Positions 7,658 through 16,287 of a stretch of DNA of 64,000 nt are shown here, piece by piece. The position numbers were made by a program, and so were the translations under genes. The stretch is from positions 54,143 through 118,142 of the forward strand of contig JAPUDO010000118.1 of the NCBI GenBank assembly GCA_027493055.1, in the 5' to 3' direction. Source of the DNA: Niabella sp. (lineage in GTDB: Bacteria; Bacteroidota; Bacteroidia; Chitinophagales; Chitinophagaceae). The notes below the pieces were generated by a model that had not been told where the DNA came from, did no database searches, and saw only the letters and a list, made by a program, of their open reading frames with translations. Each line of letters starts with the position of its first letter. Positions within the stretch are counted from its first letter, which is position 1.

Positions 7658-9916
7658 ATGCCAGGTGCTACATTCATAAGACCCGTTTATTTTTACGTTA
7701 TTCTATCCGTGAGCCTGTTTGTAATAGCGGGCCTGATAAGTGTGCGTTGTACGCAGCCAGATAAAGAAAAAGAAGTTTCTGTTTCCAACAATGAATACGT
7801 AGGAGATCAGGCCTGTATCAGTTGCCATGCAAAAGAGCACGGGGAATGGGGTATCTCGGATCATTTTAAAGCGATGCAGGTAGCTAACGACTCTACGGTA
7901 TTAGGCGATTTTAATAACAGCTCTTATACTGCTGATGGCATTACATCCAGGTTCTTTAAGAAAGACGGAAAATTTTATATCAATACCCAGGGCGAAGACG
8001 GTAAAAACCATGACTATGAGATCAAATACACATTTGGTTATTACCCGTTGCAGCAATACCTGGTAGCATTTGACAAAGGGCGCATGCAGGTCACCCGCCA
8101 AAGCTGGGACAGCCGGCTTAACAAATGGTTCCATCAGTACGCAGGTCAGAAAATAGCCGCGGGCGACTGGCTACACTGGACAGGCAATGCCCAGAACTGG
8201 AACACCATGTGCGCTGAATGTCACAGCACTAACCTGCAAAAGAATTATGACTTTGAAACCGACAGCTATAAAACTACATTCAGTAATTTAACGGTCAGCT
8301 GCGAAAGCTGCCATGGTCCGGCCAAAGCCCATATCGATTTTGTAAGCAGTAAAGACTATGATCCCAAGGATAAAAATAATAACGGGTCGTTCATGTTGCT
8401 GGCGCGGTATAGTTCCCAGCAGGCAGAGATACAAACCTGTTTCCCCTGTCATGCAAGAAAAGGAAATATCAGCGCTCATATGATCCAGTCAGGAGAGATC
8501 ATGGACAACTTTATTCCTGAAATTCCCAGCACCGAATATTACCATGCCGATGGCCAGGTGGATGATGAAGATTATACTTATGCCTCCTTTTTGCAAAGCG
8601 AAATGTACAAACACGGCGTAAAGTGCAGTAATTGCCATAATCCGCACAGCGGTAAATTACTGATAGCCGGGAACGGAGTTTGTGGTCAATGCCACCAAAA
8701 AGAGAAATACGATGTTCCTTCACACACTTTCCACGCAGTGAACACCGAAGGCGCCGAATGCAAGAACTGCCACATGCCTTCCAAATACTATATGGGCAAT
8801 GATCTGAGGCACGATCATATTTTCCGGGTACCACGCCCTGATCTGTCTGTAAAGAATGGTACACCCAATGCGTGTAATGATTGTCATAAGGATAAAACAG
8901 CAGACTGGGCCGCAAAGGCTGTTGTACAGTGGTATGGCCCTGAGCGTAAGTACCATTTTGCAGAAGACCTGGTTCCCGGAAGCAGGATGGACGGGCAGGC
9001 ACAGGCGCATTTGATCAAATTGATAAAGGATTCAGCTACGCCTGCGATCATACAGGCTACGGCAGTGCATTATATGGCTGGTATAAACAATGATGCCAGT
9101 TTGCAGGTATTATTAAATGAGCTGGATCATAAAGATGCGCAGGTGAGGTATCGTGCAGTGACCGGGCTGGTGGGCTTTGATCCCAATAAATGGCGGGGCA
9201 GTGTTATACCGTTGCTGGGCGACAAAGTAAGGGCTGTAAGGGTTGCCGCAGCCAATGCCTTGATTACAGTAGACGGCGCCCAAATGCAGCAGGATTATGG
9301 ACCTGCTTATTCCAAAGCCTCAGCAGAGCTGAATGATTATATCATGTATCAGACCGATTTCGCCTCGGGGAATGTAATGGCTGCTGATTATTTTATGAAA
9401 TTGAGGAACTATGAAAAAGCTGAAAGCTTTTATCTGCGTGGCCTGCAAAAAGATACAGCCATGAACTATGCCCGTTTAAATCTTGCCACCATGTACAACA
9501 TGATGGCAAGGAATAATGATGCTCTTCGCGTATTGCAGGATGCCCTCAAAACCGATGCGAAAAATGATCGCATCTATTTTAATATGGCGTTGCTTTACAA
9601 CGAAATGGGCGACCTGCAACAAACGAAGAAATGCCTGGAGCAGGCTATTACCCTGAAATCCGCTAACCCCCGTGTGTATTATAATTATGGAGTACTGCTG
9701 CAACAGCAGGGACAACATGATGAAGCGGCGAAGCGCTATAAACAGGCATTAGCTTTAGCCCCTGCCGATGCGGATATTAATTTTGCTCTTTGCGTGCTGT
9801 ACCTGCAGCAAAATAAACCACAACTGGCAACCCCTTATGCCCAAACACTCCGTAAATATTATCCGGCAGATAACAGGTTTATGCAGCTATACCAGCAGCT
9901 GGGGTTGGTTCAGTAA
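7658..9916 (+). CDS. octahaem c-type cytochrome with HEAT-like and TPR repeats
   Basis: 752 residues from the ATG at 7658. One N-terminal membrane helix (about 9-31, VYFYVILSVSLFVIAGLI) serves as uncleaved anchor or signal; the Cys after it (VRCTQ) is not a good lipobox. Residues about 50-410 carry eight CxxCH haem-binding motifs: CISCH, CAECH, CESCH, CFPCH, CSNCH, CGQCH, CKNCH, CNDCH. A HEAT-like section follows (YRAVTGLVGFDP, RAVRVAAANALITV, about 460-560), then at least four TPRs (LNLATMYNMMARNNDALRVL, YNYGVLLQQQGQHDEAAKRY). The multihaem part resembles the family related to cytochrome c554 and nitrite-type reductases. It is a periplasmic electron carrier or reductase; the substrate cannot be told. 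The gene stands alone. Confidence 0.85.
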   Translation: MPGATFIRPVYFYVILSVSLFVIAGLISVRCTQPDKEKEVSVSNNEYVGDQACISCHAKEHGEWGISDHFKAMQVANDSTVLGDFNNSSYTADGITSRFFKKDGKFYINTQGEDGKNHDYEIKYTFGYYPLQQYLVAFDKGRMQVTRQSWDSRLNKWFHQYAGQKIAAGDWLHWTGNAQNWNTMCAECHSTNLQKNYDFETDSYKTTFSNLTVSCESCHGPAKAHIDFVSSKDYDPKDKNNNGSFMLLARYSSQQAEIQTCFPCHARKGNISAHMIQSGEIMDNFIPEIPSTEYYHADGQVDDEDYTYASFLQSEMYKHGVKCSNCHNPHSGKLLIAGNGVCGQCHQKEKYDVPSHTFHAVNTEGAECKNCHMPSKYYMGNDLRHDHIFRVPRPDLSVKNGTPNACNDCHKDKTADWAAKAVVQWYGPERKYHFAEDLVPGSRMDGQAQAHLIKLIKDSATPAIIQATAVHYMAGINNDASLQVLLNELDHKDAQVRYRAVTGLVGFDPNKWRGSVIPLLGDKVRAVRVAAANALITVDGAQMQQDYGPAYSKASAELNDYIMYQTDFASGNVMAADYFMKLRNYEKAESFYLRGLQKDTAMNYARLNLATMYNMMARNNDALRVLQDALKTDAKNDRIYFNMALLYNEMGDLQQTKKCLEQAITLKSANPRVYYNYGVLLQQQGQHDEAAKRYKQALALAPADADINFALCVLYLQQNKPQLATPYAQTLRKYYPADNRFMQLYQQLGLVQ

Positions 9917-9955
9917 AAGCAGGCGCTGATACCGGCTCCTGGTTCATTATAAACT

Positions 9956-10699
9956 TTATTTTGTAGCTGAGTAAATGCAGCACATCCCAAAGGTGAGCGC
10001 TTTATAGCTGGTATTTTTAAAACCAACTTTATCTAATATTAAAGTAAAATCCTTTCTTTCAGGAAAAGCCTTTGCTGATTTGTTTAAGTATTGATAGGCC
10101 TGCTTATCCTGCTTAAAAGCTCTGGCAATTTGAGGCGCCACAATGCTCATATAAAGCTGGTACAGGTTGTTGATAAAAGCGGGTTTGGGCCTGGAAAATT
10201 CTATAATGCATAATTGTCCGCCGGGCTTCATAACGCGCAGCATTTCCGACAGGCCTTGCTCCAGGTTTTCAAAGTTGCGTACGCCAAAAGCTGCCATAAC
10301 TGCGTCAAAGCTGTCGTTGTTAAAATGCAGGTTTTCCGAATCTCCTTTTTCCAGTTGTATTTGCCCGCTGAGACCGAGCTTCTCAATTTTTTTCCTCCCT
10401 TCTTCCAGCATTTGCGCAGAGATGTCAACGCCGGTAACCTGTTTGGGTTTAAGCATTTTGCAGGCTCGGATAGCCATATCGCCGGTTCCGGTGGCAATGT
10501 CCAGGATATGCTGTGGCTGGCCTTTTTTCAGGGAGTTGATCGCTTTTTTGCGCCAGCTTACATCTGTTCTTGCAGACAGGAAACGATTCATAAAATCGTA
10601 CTTCCCTGCAATTTTGTCAAACATTTCAGCAACCTGCTCTTTCTTGGTTTTATCAGATTCGCTGAATGGTATAATATGATCGTGTGGTTGTGCCGGCAT
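9956..10699 (-). CDS. menG: demethylmenaquinone methyltransferase (UbiE/MenG)
   Basis: 247 residues, full length for UbiE/MenG. The family opening VAEMFDKIAGKYDFMNRFLS is present, then the SAM-binding ILDIATGTGDMAI (about 65-77), GVDISAQMLEEGR, GDSENLHFNNDSFDAVMAAF and VRNFENLEQGLSEMLRVMKP. It methylates demethylmenaquinone to menaquinone, the last step of the respiratory quinone pathway, at the cytoplasmic membrane. Bacteroidota normally use menaquinone, so menG is the better symbol than ubiE. Ends tail-to-tail 39 bases from the cytochrome gene. Confidence 0.93.
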   Translation of the reverse strand: MPAQPHDHIIPFSESDKTKKEQVAEMFDKIAGKYDFMNRFLSARTDVSWRKKAINSLKKGQPQHILDIATGTGDMAIRACKMLKPKQVTGVDISAQMLEEGRKKIEKLGLSGQIQLEKGDSENLHFNNDSFDAVMAAFGVRNFENLEQGLSEMLRVMKPGGQLCIIEFSRPKPAFINNLYQLYMSIVAPQIARAFKQDKQAYQYLNKSAKAFPERKDFTLILDKVGFKNTSYKALTFGMCCIYSATK

Positions 10700-10704
10700 G
10701 GGCG

Positions 10705-10712
10705 CAAAGATA
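10705..10712 (-). promoter_or_regulatory. -7 box for menG, leaderless arrangement
   Basis: On the minus strand TATCTTTG fits TAnnTTTG. Only five bases separate it from the menG ATG, so the predicted transcript start falls on or next to the A of the start codon. No Shine-Dalgarno sequence can exist in such a transcript. Confidence 0.45.
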
Positions 10713-10736
10713 AGGGGAAAGAGGATGTCAGTGGTT

Positions 10737-11180
10737 ACAGGATGCTGGTTTGAGTCAGGAAGTCAGGAAAGTAGGGAAAGTCCGAGGTCTGAAGTCCGAA
10801 GAAGAGCTCAGATCAGCCTTTAGCTTTCATCTTTCATCTCGTACATCGTACCCCTTACACCGTACATTATGCTGGATGCAGGTTTCTGGTTTCAGGTCTG
10901 CACGGTGCCTTCCGCCTCCGGCTTTTAGCCTTTAGCTTTCATCTTTCATCTCGTACATCGTACCCCTTACATCGTACATTATGCTGGATGCAGGTTTCTG
11001 GTTTTAGGTCTGCGTGGTGCCTTCCGCCTTCCGCCTCCGGCTTTTTGCTTTTAGCCTTTTGCCTGTCCTCTGTTAATTATCATTTGTAGTCATGGTTAGT
11101 CCGTCATCTAAATGCTAAGTACTAAAATCTAACGTCTTGTATCTGTCAACTGTCCTCCGTCCCCTGTCATCTTAAAAACA
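10737..11180 (+). repeat. composite intergenic repeat with an internal 112-bp tandem duplication
   Basis: Non-coding block between menG and the GntR gene. Two direct units start at 10815 and 10927 (period 112) and share CTTTAGCTTTCATC, TCGTACATCGTACCCCTTAC, ATTATGCTGGATGCAGG and GGTGCCTTCCGCC. Bases 10751-10830 match 54,990-55,060 in inverted orientation. Bases 11,038-11,158 match 49,150-49,270 in inverted orientation with only scattered differences, through the words CCTCTGTTAATTATCATT, AGTCATGGTTAGTCC and TACTAAAATCTAACGTCTTG. Short in-frame ORFs here are not credible genes. Confidence 0.85.
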
Positions 11181-11201
11181 GGCATCTTACGCCTCCCTGG
11201 T

Positions 11202-11209
11202 TATATTTG
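11202..11209 (+). promoter_or_regulatory. -7 box for the GntR-family gene
   Basis: TATATTTG fits TAnnTTTG, 29 bases before the ATG at 11239, giving a short leader of about 20-25 bases. It lies just outside the repeat block. No convincing -33 TTTG. Confidence 0.4.
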
Positions 11210-11238
11210 CATTAACTTAGAACTTTAATTGAAGGCTA

Positions 11239-12264
11239 ATGAAGGATTTTTTTAAGCATATTGAGCTGGACGAGCTTTCGTCAACACCGAAGTACCTGCA
11301 ACTGGCGCAATCGGTCATAAAGGCAATTTCTGTAGGCAAGATCAGGAACGATGAGGTAATGCCGTCTATCAATGAAATGAGCTTTGAGTTCGATATATCC
11401 AGGGATACTGCCGAAAAGTCTTATAAATACCTGAAAAAGCTGGGTGTGCTGGGATCGGTGCCCGGGAAAGGATATTTTGTAAAATCAACCAATGTAAAGA
11501 ATGATATCAAGGTGTTTTTACTTTTCAATAAATTAAGCGCCCATAAAAAAATTATTTACGACTCCTTTGTTAAAACCCTGGGCGATAATGCCGCTATTGA
11601 TTTTTACATTTACAATAATGATTTTAATTTCTTTAAGCGCCTGCTTACCAATGCCGGAAAGCATTACTCGCACTATGTGATAGTAACGCACTTTATAGAA
11701 AGCGGAGAGAATGCGTATGAAATTTTGAACACCATACCTAAGGAAAAGCTGATCCTGCTGGATAAGCTGGTATCAGGTGTAGATGGCGATTTTAGCGCAG
11801 TGTACGAAAATTTTGAAAAAGATATTTATGGTGCCCTGGAAAAAGCCCTCGAAAGTTTGAAGAAGTATGAGCACCTGAAAATAATAGTGCCGGAACATAC
11901 TTATTTCCCTAACGAAATAACAAAAGGCTTTGAGCGGTTCTGCCATGAGTATGCTTTTTCAGACTATGTGGTAAATAATATCAGCAAAGAAAAAATAGAC
12001 AGCAGTACAGCCTATATCAGCCTGATGGAGGACGACCTGGTAACATTAATAGAAAAAATAAAGGAGTCAAAGCTTAAGATGGGCAAGGATATAGGAGTGA
12101 TCAGTTATAACGAAACGCCTCTTAAAAAGCTGATATTGCAGGGTATTACTACCATTTCTACCGATTTTGAGGAAATGGGCAGGCAGGCAGCCCAGCTTAT
12201 ATTGGGCGGTGCGAGGAAACAGGTGGAAATACCTTTTTACCTGAGGCTGAGACCGTCCTTGTAG
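11239..12264 (+). CDS. GntR-family regulator with LacI-like sugar-binding domain
   Basis: 341 residues. Residues about 10-80 are a GntR winged helix (STPKYLQLAQSVIKAISVGK, MPSINEMSFEFDISRDTAEK, LGVLGSVPGKGYFV). Residues about 90-340 look like a periplasmic-binding-protein fold as in LacI regulators (VFLLFNKLSAHKKIIYDSFV, DIGVISYNETPLKK, ILQGITTISTDFEEMGRQAA). This architecture is common in Bacteroidota regulators of sugar catabolism such as rhamnose or arabinose. No catabolic operon lies beside it, so the target is unknown. Its stop codon (TAG) is followed directly by the dispersed repeat beginning TTGACAG. Confidence 0.88.
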   Translation: MKDFFKHIELDELSSTPKYLQLAQSVIKAISVGKIRNDEVMPSINEMSFEFDISRDTAEKSYKYLKKLGVLGSVPGKGYFVKSTNVKNDIKVFLLFNKLSAHKKIIYDSFVKTLGDNAAIDFYIYNNDFNFFKRLLTNAGKHYSHYVIVTHFIESGENAYEILNTIPKEKLILLDKLVSGVDGDFSAVYENFEKDIYGALEKALESLKKYEHLKIIVPEHTYFPNEITKGFERFCHEYAFSDYVVNNISKEKIDSSTAYISLMEDDLVTLIEKIKESKLKMGKDIGVISYNETPLKKLILQGITTISTDFEEMGRQAAQLILGGARKQVEIPFYLRLRPSL

Positions 12265-12500
12265 TTGACAGATGACAGATGATTGTTGGCAGTAGGGAGG
12301 TCTAAAGGTTAAAAAGTTGAAAGGCAGGATGGCTATGAATTATTAGCGGGAGCCGGCATAATGTAAGGTATACGATATGAGGTGTACGATGTACGATATG
12401 ACAGCGAAAAGCCGGGAGCTTTATACATCAAGCCTTATGCTTTTGGCCTTTACCAGTAACCAGCATCCAGTAACTTGTAACCAGTAACAACATTTATTAT
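12264..12500 (-). repeat. composite intergenic repeat, minus orientation
   Basis: Starts at the last base of the GntR stop with TTGACAGATGACAGATG and continues with GGCTATGAATTATTAGCGGG, AGCCGGCATAATG and GGTGTACGATGTACGATATG. Bases 12353-12474 match 15992-16120 in inverted orientation, through GCGAAAAGC, CATCAAGCCTTATGC and CCAGCATCCAGTAAC. The two copies therefore form an inverted pair around engB, the DUF4856 gene and the MutS-like gene. Confidence 0.8.
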
Positions 12501-12526
12501 TTTACATTTAATATTCTATTTCTCTC

Positions 12527-13183
12527 ATGCAAATCATTTCCGCATCGTATGTAAAAAGCAGTGCTGTGTACACACAATGTCCGCCTGCAGATAAGGCTGA
12601 GTATGCATTTATTGGCAGGAGCAATGTAGGCAAGTCTTCTTTAATAAACATGTTATGTAATAAGAAAGCACTGGCTAAAACATCGGCAGCGCCGGGGAAA
12701 ACACAGCTGATCAATCATTTTATTATAAATGATATAGCTAAAAGCGGAGCTAAAGCCAAAGCCGGGAAAAGCTGGTATCTTGTAGATTTGCCGGGTTATG
12801 GGTATGCAAAGGTGTCGCAAAAGCAGCGTAAAAGCTGGACTTCCATGATCGAGGACTATATCCTGAAACGCCCTAACCTGGGCAATTTATTTGTGCTGAT
12901 AGATAGCAGGCATGAGCCGCAGAAAATAGACCTGGAATTTATTAACCAGTTGGGAGAGTGGCAGGTGCCTTTTGCCATTGTGTTCACAAAAGCGGATAAG
13001 AACAAGCCGGGCGCTACTATCAATAATGTTCAGAAATTTATAGCAACATTACAAGAGAATTGGGCCGATTTACCACCTTATTTTGTTACCTCTGCCATTA
13101 AGGGAGACGGAAGGGAAGAAGTGCTTGATTTTATCAATGATATGAATAAGGAATTTGAATCGGTAAAGGGGGAGGAGCATTGA
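12527..13183 (+). CDS. engB: ribosome-biogenesis GTPase YsxC/EngB
   Basis: 218 residues, right for the family. All GTPase motifs are visible: G1 GRSNVGKSS (about 31-39), G2 region PGKTQLINHF, G3 DLPGYGYAKV (about 86), G4 FTKADK (about 156) and G5 TSAIKGDGREE. EngB helps late assembly of the 50S ribosomal subunit in the cytoplasm and is usually essential. No partner gene is adjacent. Confidence 0.95.
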   Translation: MQIISASYVKSSAVYTQCPPADKAEYAFIGRSNVGKSSLINMLCNKKALAKTSAAPGKTQLINHFIINDIAKSGAKAKAGKSWYLVDLPGYGYAKVSQKQRKSWTSMIEDYILKRPNLGNLFVLIDSRHEPQKIDLEFINQLGEWQVPFAIVFTKADKNKPGATINNVQKFIATLQENWADLPPYFVTSAIKGDGREEVLDFINDMNKEFESVKGEEH

Positions 13184-13577
13184 GGTTTGCGGAGATGCTC
13201 ATAATGGTATTATTATGTTTTTAATTGTTTAAAGATCTGCTTGCAGTGGTATTAACCATTTTGAGGCATTATCACTAATAAGTATTCATGAGAAATTTGG
13301 AATAATTAATATTTAGATTAACCTAATCATACCCTTCCGGACTTATAGTCCCCAAGTTCTATATTGTAGCCTTCGGGTGCTTTTAAATGTAGCCAAAGGC
13401 TACAACATAGTCCTGCGAAACAAAGTGTTTCGCAGCGCATCCTTGGTATTGTCTGCCTGAATGAATGGTTTTAGACTTGAATTTAAGATGCATTTGCCGT
13501 TTCTGATCCTGATAACAGCTTCATTAAATTAAAACCGGTATTTTTGAAGAAGTTTTCCGTTACCCAAGTGCAATACA
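13184..13577. other. intergenic region with structured element
   Basis: 394 bases between engB and the DUF4856 gene. The only distinct content is the double-hairpin element at 13364-13435; no ORF or clear promoter was recognised. Confidence 0.55.
13364..13435 (+). repeat. double-hairpin intergenic element
   Basis: First part: TTGTAGCCTTCGG (13364-13376) pairs 12 of 13 with CCAAAGGCTACAA (13393-13405), and AGCCaaaGGCT is a small nested hairpin. After the linker CATAGTC comes a perfect 9-bp hairpin, CTGCGAAAC (13413-13421) and GTTTCGCAG (13427-13435), loop AAAGT. The same linker with a second hairpin recurs at 48.86-48.91 kb and twice at 52.0-52.2 kb. Strand assignment is arbitrary. Confidence 0.75.
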
Positions 13578-14654
13578 ATGAATTTGTTTTTTAGAATTTT
13601 GAGTTTTTTTACAATATCGCTGGGCTTTGTTTCCTGCGTTAAGAATGAGCCCTTTTTAAGCGCTTATTCGGTTCCCGCTGTTTTTAAATATGAAAATACT
13701 GACTCATCTGCTAAAGCCCGTGTTATTATGATGCATGGTATGCGGAACTACCTGGCAACCTCAGTTGATGGTGCCTTAAACCAGGCGATTGTTGATTCCC
13801 TGTGGGCTAATCGGGGGAAGCCTTTCACAAGTATAATGGTGCCGGATTTTGCTTATAGAGACAGTACGCTGAACAGGATGTCCAATGTAACCCTGCAGTC
13901 GGCCACCGGCGATGCTGATTCTGTTAAAGCGTATGCTGATTCTGTGGTAGAAAACAGCCGGTTTTATAATGTTGCAGGCAGCAAAGGTACGGCTGGCTGG
14001 CAAATGCAAACTACCCCTGTATCTGCTAAAAGACTTTTTAGTAAAGATGGCGTAGCATATAATGAGGTTTGGGCCAATGCCATGCTGGGCGCTATGGCTT
14101 TAAGAAACGTATTTGCCCAGCTAAACAGCGCAGCTGCCAATAAAACCTGGGCGCTGGCTTATGATTATACCGGGTTCCCTGAAAACTACGATCCTGATAA
14201 AAACTATGAAACGGCACCGGTCCCTAAAGACAGGCCGCTAAGTATAGCCGGCTGTTTTTCCTCGCTGCCTGGTTCGCTGAACCCCGGGGCAGACGTGTAT
14301 GAAAGTTTCAGAAGGGGAAAAGCAGCCGTGTATGCAGGTGATTTGCGTGTAGGCAGCACGTCCATTGGTTCTATTTATTTTACTCTGGAAAGAGCTTTAG
14401 CTTTAGCTGCGGTCATTCATTTAGATGCTGCGGTAAAATATACTGATATTGCCGGCAGGCTGAACGAGCTGTCTCAGGCTTACGGGCTTGTTATTGCATT
14501 AAAATACCGGCATGCCATCAGCCTCCTTAGCGTGGATGACTATTGGTTGCTCCGGAGCTTTTTTGATGAGAACTTTTATACATTGGTGCAGGACCCGTCT
14601 CATGTGAACATCAATGCGGCAATGACGTTGCTTACAGGCATATATAAACTGTAG
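13578..14654 (+). CDS. DUF4856 lipoprotein (imelysin-related)
   Basis: 358 residues. The N-terminus is a lipoprotein signal ending at Cys20 (LGFVSC). The mature start SVPAVFKYENTDSSAKARVI is the DUF4856 opening (VP-x-Y-x-F-E-N). The rest is helical, including KRLFSKDGVAYNEVWANAML and YDYTGFPENYDPDKNY. DUF4856 proteins are Bacteroidota envelope lipoproteins distantly like imelysin-type iron-linked proteins; no biochemical role is established here. It ends three bases before the MutS-like gene's stop (convergent). Family assignment is from remembered sequence pattern. Confidence 0.7.
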   Translation: MNLFFRILSFFTISLGFVSCVKNEPFLSAYSVPAVFKYENTDSSAKARVIMMHGMRNYLATSVDGALNQAIVDSLWANRGKPFTSIMVPDFAYRDSTLNRMSNVTLQSATGDADSVKAYADSVVENSRFYNVAGSKGTAGWQMQTTPVSAKRLFSKDGVAYNEVWANAMLGAMALRNVFAQLNSAAANKTWALAYDYTGFPENYDPDKNYETAPVPKDRPLSIAGCFSSLPGSLNPGADVYESFRRGKAAVYAGDLRVGSTSIGSIYFTLERALALAAVIHLDAAVKYTDIAGRLNELSQAYGLVIALKYRHAISLLSVDDYWLLRSFFDENFYTLVQDPSHVNINAAMTLLTGIYKL

Positions 14655-14657
14655 TTA

Positions 14658-15977
14658 TTATAAGCGCTCCAGCAGCTCAACTACTTTTTCCCTTTTAAGA
14701 ATGAGATATCCCAGCCGGTCTTTGCTGATACCTTCTTTAAGCTGGTAGCTGAAAGACAGCGCATCGTCCGTAACCGTTGTTTCAAAATGTTTAAAAGCAA
14801 TAGTAGGAAGCTCTTTCAGTTCTTCTCCTGTTTCATATAAATGAGTAGACAATACAAACAGCGAGGTTTTTACTTTCACCAGTCCTTTAATAACTGCCAG
14901 GGAGCAGCGCATGGCATCCTCCACATTGGTGCCTTTAAACAGCTCATCAATCAGCACCAGCCATTTTTTCCCGTCATTGATCTTTTGAACCGTATTTTTT
15001 ATACGCTGCACTTCGTTAAAGAAAAAGCTTTCTCCTTTAACAATATTATCTGTTACATTAATATTGCTAATGAGGCCATCAAACATGGTAAGCTTCATTT
15101 CTGTAGCCGGTACGCCCATACCTATATGGGCTAAAAATACACAGGCTCCTACCGATTTGATAAGTGTGCTTTTTCCTGCCATGTTAGCCCCCGTTAAAAA
15201 AAGAAAATTTTGTTCGGGACTCATCTGCAAATGGTAAGGAACGGGGTTGTGCAGTAATAAATGATATAAGCCTTTGGCTTCAATAAACGGGCAGTCGCTT
15301 TCTATAAATATGGGAAAATGCAGGTTGTATTTCTTTACGGCGAATGCCATAGAATACCAGGCGTCCAGCCGGCTGTAAATGTCTATCAGCTCCTGCACTT
15401 CAAATTTATAACGGCCGCGAACATTGGTAGCAAAATAGAGGGTCTTATGCTGAGGGATAACCTCGTCTTTACCTATATCAGCCATTTGCCTGAACGGCTC
15501 AATACAGCTAAGCAGATGGCTGATACGATCTGTATAAATTTTAAAAGAGGCTGGCATCTCTATTCCGCTCAATATGGTTTCGATCTTTTTAAGTCCCCTG
15601 AAAAAATCAGTAAAATGCTTAATTGAGAATTTTGCCATCGAATAATCGGCGCTGTGCAGCAGCCGGTACATAAAAGCATCCACGGCCGAAGGGTTATCAC
15701 CGATAGTATCTAAAGCATAATCCAGGAACTTGATCATTACCAGCACGGTTCCGTTAGTTATTTCTTCGGGCCATTCATCCACGTGCAGGATCAGCTTTTT
15801 AAGGATGTTTTGCGTGCCGGTTATTTTTTTGAGATCGTTGAAAGGGGAAGAAAAGAAGTGACGCAGCCACTCCTTACCCCCTTCAGTACGTGTAAAGTTG
15901 AGCTTATGGAAAATAGAGTAGCTTTCTTCCTGGTGAAATATGGAAATGTCGTTAAAAGAAATATTGTCTATCTGCAT
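14658..15977 (-). CDS. MutS-family ATPase lacking the mismatch-recognition domain
   Basis: 439 residues, about half the length of MutS. The C-terminal half holds the MutS ATPase: Walker A GANMAGKST (about 262-270), GVPATEMKLTMFDGLISNIN, signature GESFFFNEVQRI, Walker B LVLIDELFKGTN and STHLYE. The N-terminal half matches the lever/core helices; no N-terminal mismatch-binding domain with its Phe-x-Glu motif is seen, nor a Smr domain. Such short MutS-related proteins are common in Bacteroidota and their DNA substrate is not known. Transcribed alone from a region filled by a dispersed repeat. Confidence 0.82.
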   Translation of the reverse strand: MQIDNISFNDISIFHQEESYSIFHKLNFTRTEGGKEWLRHFFSSPFNDLKKITGTQNILKKLILHVDEWPEEITNGTVLVMIKFLDYALDTIGDNPSAVDAFMYRLLHSADYSMAKFSIKHFTDFFRGLKKIETILSGIEMPASFKIYTDRISHLLSCIEPFRQMADIGKDEVIPQHKTLYFATNVRGRYKFEVQELIDIYSRLDAWYSMAFAVKKYNLHFPIFIESDCPFIEAKGLYHLLLHNPVPYHLQMSPEQNFLFLTGANMAGKSTLIKSVGACVFLAHIGMGVPATEMKLTMFDGLISNINVTDNIVKGESFFFNEVQRIKNTVQKINDGKKWLVLIDELFKGTNVEDAMRCSLAVIKGLVKVKTSLFVLSTHLYETGEELKELPTIAFKHFETTVTDDALSFSYQLKEGISKDRLGYLILKREKVVELLERL

Positions 15978-15984
15978 GGTATAA

Positions 15985-16285
15985 GTTAATCGTTACTGGA
16001 TGCTGGTAAAGGCCGAAGGCATAAGGCTTGATGCATAAAGCTTTCGGCTTTTTGCTTCCAGCTTTTCGCTGTCATATCGTACATCGTACACCTCATGTCG
16101 TATATCTTACATTATGCTGGTTGCAGGTTACAAGTTTCTGGTTTCAGGTCTGCACGGTGCCTTCTGCCTCCGGCTTTAAGCCTTTAGCTTTCCGCTTTCA
16201 TCTTTCATATCGTACATCGTACACCTTACATCGTACATTATGCTGGCTCCCGCTAATAGTTCATAGCCAAACCCTGTCATCTTCA
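15985..16285 (+). repeat. composite intergenic repeat, plus orientation
   Basis: Fills the gap between the MutS-like and dihydroorotase genes. Contains GTTACTGGATGCTGG, AAGGCTTGATGCATAAAGC, TCGTACATCGTACACCTCAT and, twice, a CATTATGCTGG core (about 16110 and 16237). The second core is followed by CTCCCGCTAATAGTTCATAG, the inverted form of the GAACTATTAGCGGGAG word at 54.8 kb. Inverted match to 12353-12474. Confidence 0.8.
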
Positions 16286-16287
16286 CT

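Noticed and set aside
8511-9010. Long minus-strand reading frames (163 and 96 codons) inside the cytochrome gene
   Set aside because: They are shadows of the plus-strand gene, whose haem motifs fix the frame; their translations have no family pattern.
10167-10753. Plus-strand frames of 170 and 179 codons opposite menG
   Set aside because: They are antisense to a clear UbiE/MenG gene and lack any family pattern.
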